Of a DNA stretch of 64,000 nucleotides, positions 37,338-45,529 are shown one piece after another (position 1 is the stretch's first letter; every line of letters begins with the position of its first letter). The stretch covers positions 1,054,001 through 1,118,000 of the forward strand of contig NZ_CP163444.1 of the NCBI RefSeq assembly GCF_041053105.1, written 5' to 3'. This DNA is from Streptomyces sp. R44. GTDB lineage: Bacteria > Actinomycetota > Actinomycetes > Streptomycetales > Streptomycetaceae. The translations under genes were made by a program, and so were the position numbers. Below the pieces are notes generated by a model. It ran no database searches, was not told where the DNA came from, and was given only the letters and a program-made list of their open reading frames with translations.

Positions 37338-38990
37338 TCATTCCCGGGCCGCCCCGGGCCCGCCCGGTGTCCAGACGTCCAGCGTCCCGTCCCCGTACAG
37401 GGCGCGCACGGCCCGCTTGTCGTACTTGCCGACGCTGGTCTTGGGTACGGCGTCCACGAAGGACCACCGCTCCGGGATCCACCAGCGTGCCACCCGCCCG
37501 GCCAGGAACTCCCGCAGCTCGTCCCCGTCGACCCCGGCTCCGGGCACCAACGAGACGCAGGCCAGCGGGCGTTCCTCCCAGCGGGGGTCGGGCACGCCGA
37601 CCACGACGGCCTCCAGGACGGCGGGGTGCTCGATGATCGCGTTCTCGAGCTCGATGGTGGAGATCCACTCGCCGCCGCTCTTGATGCCGTCCTTGAGCCG
37701 GTCGCTGACCACGACCCAGCCGCCCGGTTCGATCACGCCCAGGTCGCCGGTGCGGAGCCAGCCGTCGTGGAACTTCTCCGGGGAGTCCTCGGTGTGGAGG
37801 TACGAGCCGGTGACCCACGGTCCGCGGAGTTCGAGTTCGCCCACCGAGGTGCCGTCCCAGGGCTGTTCGCTGCCGTCCTCCGCGATCAGGCGCACCTCGA
37901 CGAAGGGCATCACGCGGCCGCTCTTGGCCAGCCAGTCGACCTCGTCCTCGTCGGGGGTGTCGTGCGGGGGGACGGCGAAGGTGGCGAGGGGGCTGGTCTC
38001 GGTCAGTCCCCAGCCCTGCTTGAGGCGGACCCCGTAGCGGTCCTTGAGCGTTTTGAGCAGGGCGCGCGGCGGGGTCGCGCCGCCGCAGCCGGCGAGCCGT
38101 ACGGCGCTCAGGTCCAGCGGGTGCTGTTCGCCGTGGTGGACCAGGCCGTTCCAGATCGTGCAGATCGCGGCGACCGCGGTGGGCCGCTCCTCGTTGATGA
38201 TCCGGGCGAGGTCGGGGGTGTGCAGCTGCCGGCCGTTCATGATCAGGTCGGAGCCGGCCAGCCAGGCGGCGTACGGCCAGCCCCAGGCGTTGGCGTGGAA
38301 CATGGGGACGATCGGCAGGACGCGGTCGCCGTCGTGCATCGCGAATCCGGCGCCGGCGGAGACGCCGAGCGTGTGCAGGGTGATCGAGCGGTGGCTGTAG
38401 GCGACGCCCTTGGGGTCGCCGGTGGTGCCGGTCGTGTAGCAGAGCGCCGCCGCTTCCCGTTCGTCCAGGTCGGGCCAGTCGAATCCGGGGCGTTCGGCCG
38501 CGAGGAGCTCGTCCCAGCGGTGGACGGCGATGTGCGCGGGGAGGTCCGGGTCCGGTGCGTCGCCGATGACGACGACGTGCCGTACGCCGCCCAGCCGGTC
38601 GCGCAGGGGTCCGAGCATGTCCAGGAGGGTCGCGTCGGCGAGGATGACGGCGTCCTCGGCGTGCTCGACGATGTAGCCCAACTGGTCGGGGTGCAGGCGG
38701 AGGTTGAGGGTGTGGAGCACCGCGCCCATGCTGGGAACGGCGAGGTAGGCGACGAGGTGTTCGGGCGTGTTCCAGGCCAGTGTGGCGACCCTTTCGCCGC
38801 GTTGCACGCCGAGCCGGGCGAGTGCGGCGGCGAGCTGCTCGGCCTGGCGGGCTATGTCGGCGAAGGACTGTAAGGAGCGTGCGGTCGGCCCGTCGGAACA
38901 TCGGACCACCCGGCTCTCCCCGTACACGCGCTGCCCGTGCGCGAGGATGTCGCGGACCAGCAGTTCGCGGTCCTGCATCGTGCTCTTCAT
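37338..38990 (-). CDS. Medium/long-chain acyl-CoA ligase
   Basis: The 550-aa ANL-superfamily protein has the P-loop motif CYTTGTTGDPKGVAYSHRS, the core motif GWGLTETSPLA, WLRTGDLGVIEPGGW, and the C-terminal hinge and lysine region LKDGIKSGGEWIST. Length and motifs fit AlkK-like fatty-acid-CoA ligases. It activates a carboxylic acid as AMP ester then CoA thioester. Codon 40 is TTA (bases 38871-38873), the second TTA in the window; the other is in PKS1. This shared bldA mark links it to the cluster, where it might activate a released acid or supply a precursor. Transcription is convergent with the cluster. Confidence 0.9.
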   Translation of the reverse strand: MKSTMQDRELLVRDILAHGQRVYGESRVVRCSDGPTARSLQSFADIARQAEQLAAALARLGVQRGERVATLAWNTPEHLVAYLAVPSMGAVLHTLNLRLHPDQLGYIVEHAEDAVILADATLLDMLGPLRDRLGGVRHVVVIGDAPDPDLPAHIAVHRWDELLAAERPGFDWPDLDEREAAALCYTTGTTGDPKGVAYSHRSITLHTLGVSAGAGFAMHDGDRVLPIVPMFHANAWGWPYAAWLAGSDLIMNGRQLHTPDLARIINEERPTAVAAICTIWNGLVHHGEQHPLDLSAVRLAGCGGATPPRALLKTLKDRYGVRLKQGWGLTETSPLATFAVPPHDTPDEDEVDWLAKSGRVMPFVEVRLIAEDGSEQPWDGTSVGELELRGPWVTGSYLHTEDSPEKFHDGWLRTGDLGVIEPGGWVVVSDRLKDGIKSGGEWISTIELENAIIEHPAVLEAVVVGVPDPRWEERPLACVSLVPGAGVDGDELREFLAGRVARWWIPERWSFVDAVPKTSVGKYDKRAVRALYGDGTLDVWTPGGPGAARE

Positions 38991-39031
38991 GGTGTGCGGC
39001 CCCTTGGAAGTGCGCGGTGAACAGGACGGGA

Positions 39032-39586
39032 TCAGCCCAGGTACTGGATCTCTCCCAGCAGGGAGCTGCTGACGTGCTCGTGGTCCAGGAGGTTGACGCG
39101 GGCGTTCATCTTGCCGCTGCCGGCCGCGAACTCGTAGTTGCCCGAGCCGCCGATGATCTTGAAGGTGCCGGTGGGGTAGACCATGGTGTCCGAGGTCAGC
39201 GGGGCGGTGAGCGCGTAGCTGATGTTGAGCCGGTCACCGTTGGGCTGGGTCATCGTCGCCGTCCCCTTGATGTCGTACTTGCCGGGGATGGTCGCGGTGC
39301 ACACGACTTCCTTCTGGGCCCAGGTGGCGGTGGTGACCGGTCTGCCGGTGGAGGTCCCCGTCCCGGTGACGTTGTAGCCGTTGCAGCCCACGGTGTCGGG
39401 ATGCGGGGTGGCGACCACCGCGAAGTTGCTGGTGATCTCGACGGTGGGAAGGTACGTCCCGGCGACGATCGCCGAGGGGCCGGTCCCGGCGGCGACGGTG
39501 ACGCCGGTCGTTCCGCCGGTGATCAGCAGCGCTCCGGCGACGACACCCGCGATGCGCGCGGACCAGTGACGGGCAACTGTTGCCAT
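39032..39586 (-). CDS. Secreted allene-oxide-cyclase-barrel-like protein, copy 1
   Basis: The 184-aa precursor has a signal peptide (ARIAGVVAGALLITGGTTG) and a beta-rich mature domain with PHPDTVGCNGY, then VVCTATIPGKYDIKGTATM and TGTFKIIGGSGNYEFAAGSG ending KMNARVNLLD. The GTFxIxGGxGxF pattern resembles the eight-stranded allene oxide cyclase/dirigent-like barrel found in actinobacterial secreted proteins. Two cysteines could form a disulfide. It starts after a good GGGGGAG ribosome site. It is a paralogue of the next gene upstream, and the two promoter regions are also similar. Function unknown. Confidence 0.65.
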   Translation of the reverse strand: MATVARHWSARIAGVVAGALLITGGTTGVTVAAGTGPSAIVAGTYLPTVEITSNFAVVATPHPDTVGCNGYNVTGTGTSTGRPVTTATWAQKEVVCTATIPGKYDIKGTATMTQPNGDRLNISYALTAPLTSDTMVYPTGTFKIIGGSGNYEFAAGSGKMNARVNLLDHEHVSSSLLGEIQYLG

Positions 39587-39710
39587 GTTCTCCCCCGAAT
39601 GCGTCAGCTCAAGCCCAACTACCCTTTGCAGAAGGGCTGTTGGGCACAGCTTCCCCGATCGGGCACCCCTCCGTCGAGACGTTCGACACGCGCGTCGTGG
39701 ACAGAAGGGC

Positions 39711-39743
39711 GGGGCCGGCTCCGACGGTGTCGAAGCCGGCCCC
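39711..39743 (-). terminator. Terminator of barrel-like gene copy 2
   Basis: GGGGCCGGCT at 39711-39720 pairs with AGCCGGCCCC at 39734-39743, and an inner CGAC/GTCG pair extends the stem past a single mismatch. It lies 34 bp after the stop of the upstream copy on the minus strand, so the two paralogues are probably separate transcripts. Confidence 0.7.
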
Positions 39744-39776
39744 GAGGGCGCCGCACGCGCCCTTTCGCTCGTGGGA

Positions 39777-40322
39777 TCAGATCTGCCAGCGGAAGCCCAT
39801 GGAGCCGTCCAGGGCAGCGGTGACGTGGGCCTTGTCGAGCAGGTTGACCGTGGCGTTCATCTTGCCGCCGCCGACCGCCTCGTCGAAGCTGCCGTCGCCA
39901 CCGGTGATGGTGAACGTGCCGGACGGGTAGACCATGTTGCTCGAGGTCACCGGCGCGCTGAGGTGGTAGGTGAAGTAGAGGTGCGAGCCGTCGGTCTGGG
40001 TGACCGTCACCTTGCCGTTGATGTCCCACTGGCCGGGAACGGTCGCGGTGCACGCGTCCTCGGTCTGGGACCAGGTGCCGGTGCCGGCGATCCGGTTTCC
40101 GGTGACGGTCCCCGATCCGACCACCTTGTAGCCGTTACAGCCGACGGTGTCGGGGTGCGTGCTCGTGGTCACCCCATAGTTGGCCGTACCGGTGAACGCG
40201 GTGGCCCCCGGAGGCGGCGTCGTGGCCGCGTTCGAGACGCCGGTCGTGGCGCCGACGATCAGTGCCGCTCCGGCCAGCGCGCCCGCTATGCGCGCCGACC
40301 GACGAAGAGCAAGTGTTGCCAT
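39777..40322 (-). CDS. Secreted allene-oxide-cyclase-barrel-like protein, copy 2
   Basis: The start is set at ATG 40322, after GGGGGGAA; the longer frame from 40364 lacks a ribosome site. The 181-aa precursor has a signal peptide (ARIAGALAGAALIVGATTG) and a mature domain closely parallel to copy 1: THPDTVGCNGY, DACTATVPGQWDINGKVTV, and SGTFTITGGDGSFDEAVGGG followed by KMNATVNLLDKAHV. Conservation of the two Cys positions and the barrel motif shows a duplication. It may be an extracellular binding or cyclase-like barrel; no role is established. Confidence 0.65.
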   Translation of the reverse strand: MATLALRRSARIAGALAGAALIVGATTGVSNAATTPPPGATAFTGTANYGVTTSTHPDTVGCNGYKVVGSGTVTGNRIAGTGTWSQTEDACTATVPGQWDINGKVTVTQTDGSHLYFTYHLSAPVTSSNMVYPSGTFTITGGDGSFDEAVGGGKMNATVNLLDKAHVTAALDGSMGFRWQI

Positions 40323-40595
40323 GATTCCCCCCGCAAATGTCAGTTCTCGTCGAACTGGGCCCACTTGAAGGCCCGTTGACGATCAGTTTCCATGATCGGG
40401 GGCCCTTCCGTCGAGCCATTCAGGCCAGTGGTTCCGGAATCCGGTCACTCAACTCCTTCATACGGACAGCCGGCATGGCGCGAACGTTCGTTCCAGTCCA
40501 TGCGGCGACCGTAGACGGTGCCGCCGGTGATCGGCCACCCCGCCACGCCCGGCTTCATCTGCGCACCGCTCTGGGCGAGTTGACCGGCACGGCTC

Positions 40596-40640
40596 CTGTT
40601 GGCAGAGTGGACAACAAGATATTGTCCACTCTGCCAACAG
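40596..40640. promoter_or_regulatory. Perfect 19-bp inverted repeat upstream of tetR-type gene
   Basis: CTGTTGGCAGAGTGGACAA at 40596-40614 and its exact complement at 40622-40640 flank a 7-nt AT-rich centre (caagata). The repeat ends one base before the GGAGCGG ribosome site of the TetR gene. TTGACC at 40580 with CAGAGT at 40603 could be a promoter overlapped by the left arm. It is most likely an autoregulatory operator, though as RNA it would also form a leader hairpin. Apart from this and the promoter of barrel gene copy 2, the 327-bp gap 40323-40649 holds nothing I recognise. Confidence 0.8.
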
Positions 40641-40649
40641 GGAGCGGCC

Positions 40650-41276
40650 ATGCCCGCCGCACGACGCCGGCGCACCCCGGACCAGGCGCGCGCCGAGATC
40701 CTGGACGCCGCCACCGAGCTCATCGCACGGCACGGACCCGACGGTGTGGGGCTGCGCCGGGTCGCGGAGGCGGCCGGGGTCACGCACGGGCTCGTCACCC
40801 ACTACTTCGGGACCTACCGGGCGCTCGTGAGGGCCGTCCTGGAGCGCGAGAACGAGCGCAAGCGGGAGCTCGTACGGGAACGGATGCGGGCCGACGGCAG
40901 CGTGCCGTACGCGGCCGGCATGACCGAGGTGCTCTTCGAGATCCTCGCCGACGAGCGGTACGTCCGGCTGTGGACGTGGTCCCAGCTCCACGGCTGGGAC
41001 GGCGAGCCCGCCCCGGACTCCCCCACGAACCTCTCCCGCCTGGTCGACGCGATCGAGGACGGCGTCCGCTCGGTGCTCCCCCCGCCCGAGGGTCCCGACC
41101 GGGCGCGGATCGAGAGGGTCGTCCTGCTCGCCATGTCCGGCGCGTACGGCTACGCCCTCGGCCGGCGCTACTGGCTCGCCGACCTCGGCCACGACCCCGA
41201 CGAGCCGGGGCACGACGCCGCCTATCGCACCGCACTCTCTTCCGTCCTCGCCGCCCATCTCGGAGGGTCGACATGA
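40650..41276 (+). CDS. TetR family transcriptional regulator
   Basis: The start is ATG 40650 (MPAARRRRTPDQARAEILDA); an earlier TTG at 40599 lies inside the palindrome. The 208-aa protein has a TetR HTH near residues 10-58 (VGLRRVAEAAGVTHGLVTHYF) followed by a helical ligand domain containing WTWSQLHGWDG and LAMSGAYGYALGRRYW. It overlaps the DUF1707 gene by 4 bp. The palindrome at its 5' end suggests autorepression, with the DUF1707 protein co-induced by an unknown ligand. Confidence 0.88.
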   Translation: MPAARRRRTPDQARAEILDAATELIARHGPDGVGLRRVAEAAGVTHGLVTHYFGTYRALVRAVLERENERKRELVRERMRADGSVPYAAGMTEVLFEILADERYVRLWTWSQLHGWDGEPAPDSPTNLSRLVDAIEDGVRSVLPPPEGPDRARIERVVLLAMSGAYGYALGRRYWLADLGHDPDEPGHDAAYRTALSSVLAAHLGGST

Positions 41277-41836
41277 ACCGGAACGACCTGGACATCCTCG
41301 CCTCGGACCGCGAGCGCCTCGACGCCGAGGAGCGACTGCGGGCCGCCGTCGAGAACGGCAGGCTGCCGCTCGCGGATCTCACGACCCGGCTCGACGAGGT
41401 GCACGCCTCCCGCACCCGGGGCGACCTGGAGCAGGCCTGCCACGGCCTGCCGCGGCCGGGCCCGCGGGACGCGCTCGTGGTGGACCGGCCACCGACCTCC
41501 CGCGGCTTCGTCGCGGGCGTCTTCGGCGGCTTCCAGCGCAAGGGCGCCTGGGTCGTACCGCCCCGGATGACGCTCTGGTCGATGTGGGGCGGCGGCGAGA
41601 TCGACCTCTCCGAGGCGCGCTTCAGCAGCCAGGACACCGAGATCCGCGCCGTCGCCCTGTGGGGCGGCACGAAGATCGTGGTCCCGGAGGACATCGAGGT
41701 CGAGGTGCGGGGGCTCGGGCTCTTCGGCGTCTTCGACAAGCGCGCCGCACGCCGCATCGGCACGCCGGGCACACCCCGGGTGGTCATCAAGGGCCTGGCC
41801 CTCTTCGGCGCCGTCGTCACCCGCACCAAGAAGTAG
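41273..41836 (+). CDS. DUF1707 (SHOCT-like) domain protein
   Basis: ATG 41273 overlaps the TetR stop as ATGA. The 187-aa protein has an N-terminal DUF1707 domain (ILASDRERLDAEERLRAAVE, then GRLPLADLTTRLDEVHASRT) and a C-terminal beta-helix-like part with repeats such as MWGGGEIDLSEARF, LWGGTKIVVPEDIEVEV and GLGLFGVF, resembling the cell-wall-active antibiotic response (LiaF-like) fold. Many actinobacterial relatives combine these two domains. It has no membrane helix. The regulatory link to TetR suggests a response to an envelope or small-molecule stress. Confidence 0.85.
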   Translation: MNRNDLDILASDRERLDAEERLRAAVENGRLPLADLTTRLDEVHASRTRGDLEQACHGLPRPGPRDALVVDRPPTSRGFVAGVFGGFQRKGAWVVPPRMTLWSMWGGGEIDLSEARFSSQDTEIRAVALWGGTKIVVPEDIEVEVRGLGLFGVFDKRAARRIGTPGTPRVVIKGLALFGAVVTRTKK

Positions 41837-41843
41837 CCGGGGG

Positions 41844-43178
41844 TCACGGCGGGATCGCCTCGATCGCGGCCCTCACGTGCCGGAGAACCTCCGGGAGTTG
41901 CCCCACGGGCGGCGTGGCCAGCGCCAGCCGCAGTGCCTGCGGGCGGTGGGGCCCGGTGGCGAAGGCGTCCGCGGTGGACACGAGGATCCCCGCCCCCGCG
42001 AGCACGGCCGCGACGTGGTCGGGGCGCTGGTGGGGCTCCAGGCCGAGCCACACCGTGTACGCGCTCGGGTGCGCGGTGACGTCCATGCCGTCGAGCGCGG
42101 CACGGGCGATGCCCTGGCGGACGGCCGCGTCCTCGCGGCGGTCGCACTCCAGGCGCGTCACCGTGCCGTCGGAGAGCCAGCCGGTGGCGAGCGCGGTGAC
42201 GAGCCCCGGGGCTCCCCAGGCCGCCGCGCGCAGGCTCCGGGTGACCCGTTCCACGTGCGGAGCGGGCAGGACGGCGAAGCCGAACTGCAGGCCGGATGCC
42301 ACGTTCTTCGACAGACCGGCGACGTAACAGGTGCGTTCGGGCGCGAGGGCCTGGACCGGCGGGGGCGGCGACGCGTCGAGGAACGCGTAGGTGCCGTCCT
42401 CGACGATCAGGCAGTCCCGCGACCGGGCGACGGCGACGAGCCGGTCGCGCTGCTCGCGGTCCAGGACCCAGCCGAGCGGGTTGTGCACGGTCGGCATCGT
42501 GTAGACCGCGCGGACGGGCCGGTCCCGGCACAGCCGGTCGAGGGCGTCCAGGTCCGGTCCCGTCGGCGTGACCGGGACCGGCGCCAGGTCGAGGCCGTGC
42601 GCCGAGGCGAGGAGCCTGATGCCCGGGTAGCTGAGCGCGTCGACGGCGAGGACGTCACCGGGCCGGGTGAGGGCGCGCAGGACGACGTCCAGCGCCTGTT
42701 GGGTCCCGCCCGTCAGCAGGACGTCCCGGGGCGCGGCGTCGATCCCCCGGTCGAGCAGGTACGTGGCGACGACCGCCCGGTCGCGCCGGCGTCCGCCCGG
42801 CGGATGCTGGTGGAGCAGCGCCTCGGCGTCACCCGTCGCGGCCAGCGCGCGCAGGGCCTGCCGGAGCAGGCCCGCCTGCCCGGGGGCCAGTGGCTGGTTG
42901 AACGACAGGTCCGCGGTCCGGGGCACGGGCAGCGCGCGCGAGGGTTCGAGCCCGTCGAAGCCGGACTGCTCGCGGACGAACGTCCCGCGCCCCGTCTCTC
43001 CCACGACCAGTCCCATGGCGGCGAGTTCGGCGTAGACGCGGGTGGCGGTGGCCAGCGCGATCCGCCGCTCGCGCGCGAGGGCGCGGTGCGTCGGGAGCCG
43101 GCTCCCCGCCGGGAGGGCGCCGGAGCGGATGGCGGCGGCGAACTCGTCGACGACGGCTTTGTAGGAGGGCGGTCGCAT
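41844..43178 (-). CDS. MocR-type GntR/aminotransferase regulator
   Basis: The start is set at ATG 43178 (MRPPSYKAVVDEFAAAIRSG); the frame open further upstream overlaps the hydratase gene and is not used. The 444-aa protein has a GntR winged helix (residues about 5-70, THRALARERRIALATATRVYAE) and a fold-I aminotransferase domain with the asparagine region MPTVHNPLGW, IVEDGTYAFLD, and the PLP lysine in VAGLSKNVASGLQFGFAV. It is divergent from the enoyl-CoA hydratase gene, with an inverted repeat between them. Confidence 0.88.
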   Translation of the reverse strand: MRPPSYKAVVDEFAAAIRSGALPAGSRLPTHRALARERRIALATATRVYAELAAMGLVVGETGRGTFVREQSGFDGLEPSRALPVPRTADLSFNQPLAPGQAGLLRQALRALAATGDAEALLHQHPPGGRRRDRAVVATYLLDRGIDAAPRDVLLTGGTQQALDVVLRALTRPGDVLAVDALSYPGIRLLASAHGLDLAPVPVTPTGPDLDALDRLCRDRPVRAVYTMPTVHNPLGWVLDREQRDRLVAVARSRDCLIVEDGTYAFLDASPPPPVQALAPERTCYVAGLSKNVASGLQFGFAVLPAPHVERVTRSLRAAAWGAPGLVTALATGWLSDGTVTRLECDRREDAAVRQGIARAALDGMDVTAHPSAYTVWLGLEPHQRPDHVAAVLAGAGILVSTADAFATGPHRPQALRLALATPPVGQLPEVLRHVRAAIEAIPP

Positions 43179-43218
43179 GCGGGGCACCTGCGGAGACGGG
43201 GAAGGGACAGGGGTTGTA

Positions 43219-43246
43219 TCCAGGACAATAGATGGATCGTCCTGGA
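43219..43246. promoter_or_regulatory. Inverted repeat between MocR and hydratase genes
   Basis: TCCAGGAC at 43219-43226 and GTCCTGGA at 43239-43246 are separated by 12 bp in the 121-bp divergent region. On the minus strand TTGTCC could also serve as a -35 for the MocR gene. It is a plausible MocR operator. Confidence 0.5.
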
Positions 43247-43299
43247 CGGCGGCTCCTAGCCTCGGTGCGTCCGCACTCAGGCGAAACGGAGCATCCGGC

Positions 43300-44061
43300 A
43301 TGACGGTCCGCACCGAGCGGGACGACCACGTCGTCACGATCACCCTCGACAGGGAACCCAAGCTCAACGCCCTCGACCATCCGACGATCGACGCCCTGCT
43401 CACCGCACTGGACCGTGTCGAGGCCGACGACCGCGTCCGGGCCGTCGTCCTGACCGGCGCCGGGCACAGGGCGTTCAGCGCCGGTGCCGACATCCCGTCC
43501 CTGGCGGGCAGCATCGCGGGCGGTCCCGAGCGGGCGCTGCGCGAGTTCGTCCGCCGGGGGCACGCGCTGACCCGGCGGATCGAGGAGTTCCCGAAGCCCG
43601 TGATCGTCGCGGTCAACGGCCTGGCGTACGGCGGTGGCTGCGAGATCACCGAGGCGGCGCCGCTCGCGATCGCCGCCGAGCACGCGACCTTCGCGAAGCC
43701 CGAGGTCTCCCTCGGCTTCCCCCCGCCCTTCGGTGGGTCCCAGCGGCTTCCGCGCCATGTCGGCCGCAAGCGCGGCCTGGAGATGATCCTGACCGGCGAT
43801 CCGATCCCGGCGGTCCGGGCCGCCGAGATCGGCCTCGTCAACAGCGTCGTACCGGCCGACGAACTCCTCGGCGCCGCACACGACCTGGCCGGGCGCATCG
43901 TCCGTCACGCACCGACGGCCGTGGCGGCCTGCCTGCGCGCGGTCACCCGCGGCATCAACCTGTCGATCGACGAGGGCCTCGCCGTCGAGGCGGCCTGCTT
44001 CGCCGCCACCGTGCCCACGGACGGCGTACGGGACGGACTGCGGCGGTTCCTCGAACGGTGA
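43300..44061 (+). CDS. Enoyl-CoA hydratase/isomerase family protein
   Basis: The start is set at ATG 43300 (MTVRTERDDHVVTITLD), giving 253 aa, normal for crotonases. The oxyanion-hole segments are present: HRAFSAGADIPSL and VNGLAYGGGCEITEAAPLAI. The Glu in GCEITEA and the one in FAKPEVSLGFPP occupy typical catalytic positions. It acts on an acyl-CoA, by hydration, isomerisation or a related step; the substrate is unknown. It may be regulated by the divergent MocR protein. It ends 8 bp from the convergent carboxylesterase gene. Confidence 0.88.
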   Translation: MTVRTERDDHVVTITLDREPKLNALDHPTIDALLTALDRVEADDRVRAVVLTGAGHRAFSAGADIPSLAGSIAGGPERALREFVRRGHALTRRIEEFPKPVIVAVNGLAYGGGCEITEAAPLAIAAEHATFAKPEVSLGFPPPFGGSQRLPRHVGRKRGLEMILTGDPIPAVRAAEIGLVNSVVPADELLGAAHDLAGRIVRHAPTAVAACLRAVTRGINLSIDEGLAVEAACFAATVPTDGVRDGLRRFLER

Positions 44062-44068
44062 CGGCCGC

Positions 44069-45529
44069 TCAGCGCACCCCCTCCCAGAGTTGCCGTTCCC
44101 CCGCCCGCGGGTCGGCGACGGGGACGGGCCCGGGTGCGGCGCCGAAGGTCATCGTCGTACGGTCCACCTTGTCGTACGCCTTCCAGCCCGGACTGCCCGT
44201 CTTCGCGAAGCGGACCCAGGCCCCGTGCATCGCGTCCGCGAGGGCCTGGGGCGGGTCGGCGCCCAGCAGGGGCGCGTACGAGGGGTCGTGGAGGCGGTCG
44301 AAGACGAAGGGCAGTTCCAGGGCGTGGCAGGCGCCGAGGGCGCCGTCGAACTGCGGGGACCGCCAGGCGAATTCGTAGAGGTACGAGCCGGGCACGGACT
44401 CGGCGAGGCGGACGGCGGGGATCCGGTAGAACCAGTCCGTCGCCACCGCGTCGAGGAGCTCGCCCGGCGTGGCGTCCGGGCGGCCGGCCCGGTAGACGGG
44501 CAGGGCCTCGGCCGGGTCGAGGCCGTAGGCCGCGGTCATCGCACGGAGCCTGGGCTCGGGGAAGACGTGGAGGCGCTCCGTGGGGACCAGGAACAGGCGG
44601 TACTCCTCGCGGTTGCTGCCGATGAGGAGGTCGACCTCGCAGTCCGCGCCGGGGAGCGCGAGCCCGTCCCGCACCGGCTCGAAGGGCATCATGTCGAGGA
44701 CGGCCTCGCCCCATCGCGCCGGATCCGGGTCGGCGGCCACGTCCGTACGCAACTCCGCCTGGGCCGCGAGGAGTTCGTGCCGGGGCACGGACGCGAAGGC
44801 CTCGGGGGTCGCGTCCTCGATCCCCAGTCTCTCCGCCAGGCGGGCCGCGATCAGTGCGGCCGACGACGGGCGCAGGAAGTGGTGGCAGGCGCCGCTCTGC
44901 AGGATCGCCCGGTGGAAGAGACCCCGGGCCGCTTCGGTGGTCAGGAGGGCGCCGATGCTCATCGCGCCCGCCGACTCGCCGAAGACGGTCACCCGGTCCG
45001 GATCGCCGCCGAAGGAGGCGATGTTGTCGCGGACCCAGCGGAGTGCGGCGATCTGGTCGAGCAGGCCCCGGTTGTCGGGGCGGCCCGGAAGGCGCAGGAA
45101 GCCGTCCGCGCCCAGGCGGTAGTTGGGCGTGACGCAGACGACGCCGTCGCGGGCGAAGGCGCTTCCGTCGTATCCGGACGCCGAGCCGGAGCCGTTGGTG
45201 AACGCCCCGCCGTGCAGCCAGACCATCACGGGGAGGCCGGCGCCCGGCTCCGGGGCCGGGGTCCGGACGCCGAGGTTCAGACAGTCCTCACCCGGGATGT
45301 CGTCCTCCGGGATGAGGGCGTCGAAGGGCGGGGCGTAGGGGGCGTGCGGTGCCGTCGGCCCGTGGGCGGTGGCGTCGCGTACGCCCGTCCAGGGCTCCGG
45401 CGGGGCGGGCGCCCGGAAGCGTCGCGGGCCGAAGGGCGGGGCGGCGTACGGGATGCCGAGGAAGGAGGTCACCCCGTCGGGGGAGGTCCGGCCGCGGACC
45501 TCCCCCTGCCGCGTACGGCAGACCGTCAT
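44069..45529 (-). CDS. Type B carboxylesterase
   Basis: The start is ATG 45529, overlapping the stop of the upstream hydrolase as ATGA. The 486-aa protein has the carboxylesterase type B marks: EDCLNLGVRTP near residue 85, the oxyanion HGGAF, the nucleophile elbow VTVFGESAGAMSIGALL, and a late His in LGACHALELPFVFDRL. No signal peptide is present. It hydrolyses ester bonds in small molecules. It is the third of three consecutive hydrolase genes. Confidence 0.9.
   Translation of the reverse strand: MTVCRTRQGEVRGRTSPDGVTSFLGIPYAAPPFGPRRFRAPAPPEPWTGVRDATAHGPTAPHAPYAPPFDALIPEDDIPGEDCLNLGVRTPAPEPGAGLPVMVWLHGGAFTNGSGSASGYDGSAFARDGVVCVTPNYRLGADGFLRLPGRPDNRGLLDQIAALRWVRDNIASFGGDPDRVTVFGESAGAMSIGALLTTEAARGLFHRAILQSGACHHFLRPSSAALIAARLAERLGIEDATPEAFASVPRHELLAAQAELRTDVAADPDPARWGEAVLDMMPFEPVRDGLALPGADCEVDLLIGSNREEYRLFLVPTERLHVFPEPRLRAMTAAYGLDPAEALPVYRAGRPDATPGELLDAVATDWFYRIPAVRLAESVPGSYLYEFAWRSPQFDGALGACHALELPFVFDRLHDPSYAPLLGADPPQALADAMHGAWVRFAKTGSPGWKAYDKVDRTTMTFGAAPGPVPVADPRAGERQLWEGVR

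Noticed and set aside
40599..40649. TTG at 40599 as the start of the TetR gene
   Set aside because: It lies inside the 19-bp inverted repeat and lacks a ribosome site; ATG 40650 has GGAGCGG directly upstream.
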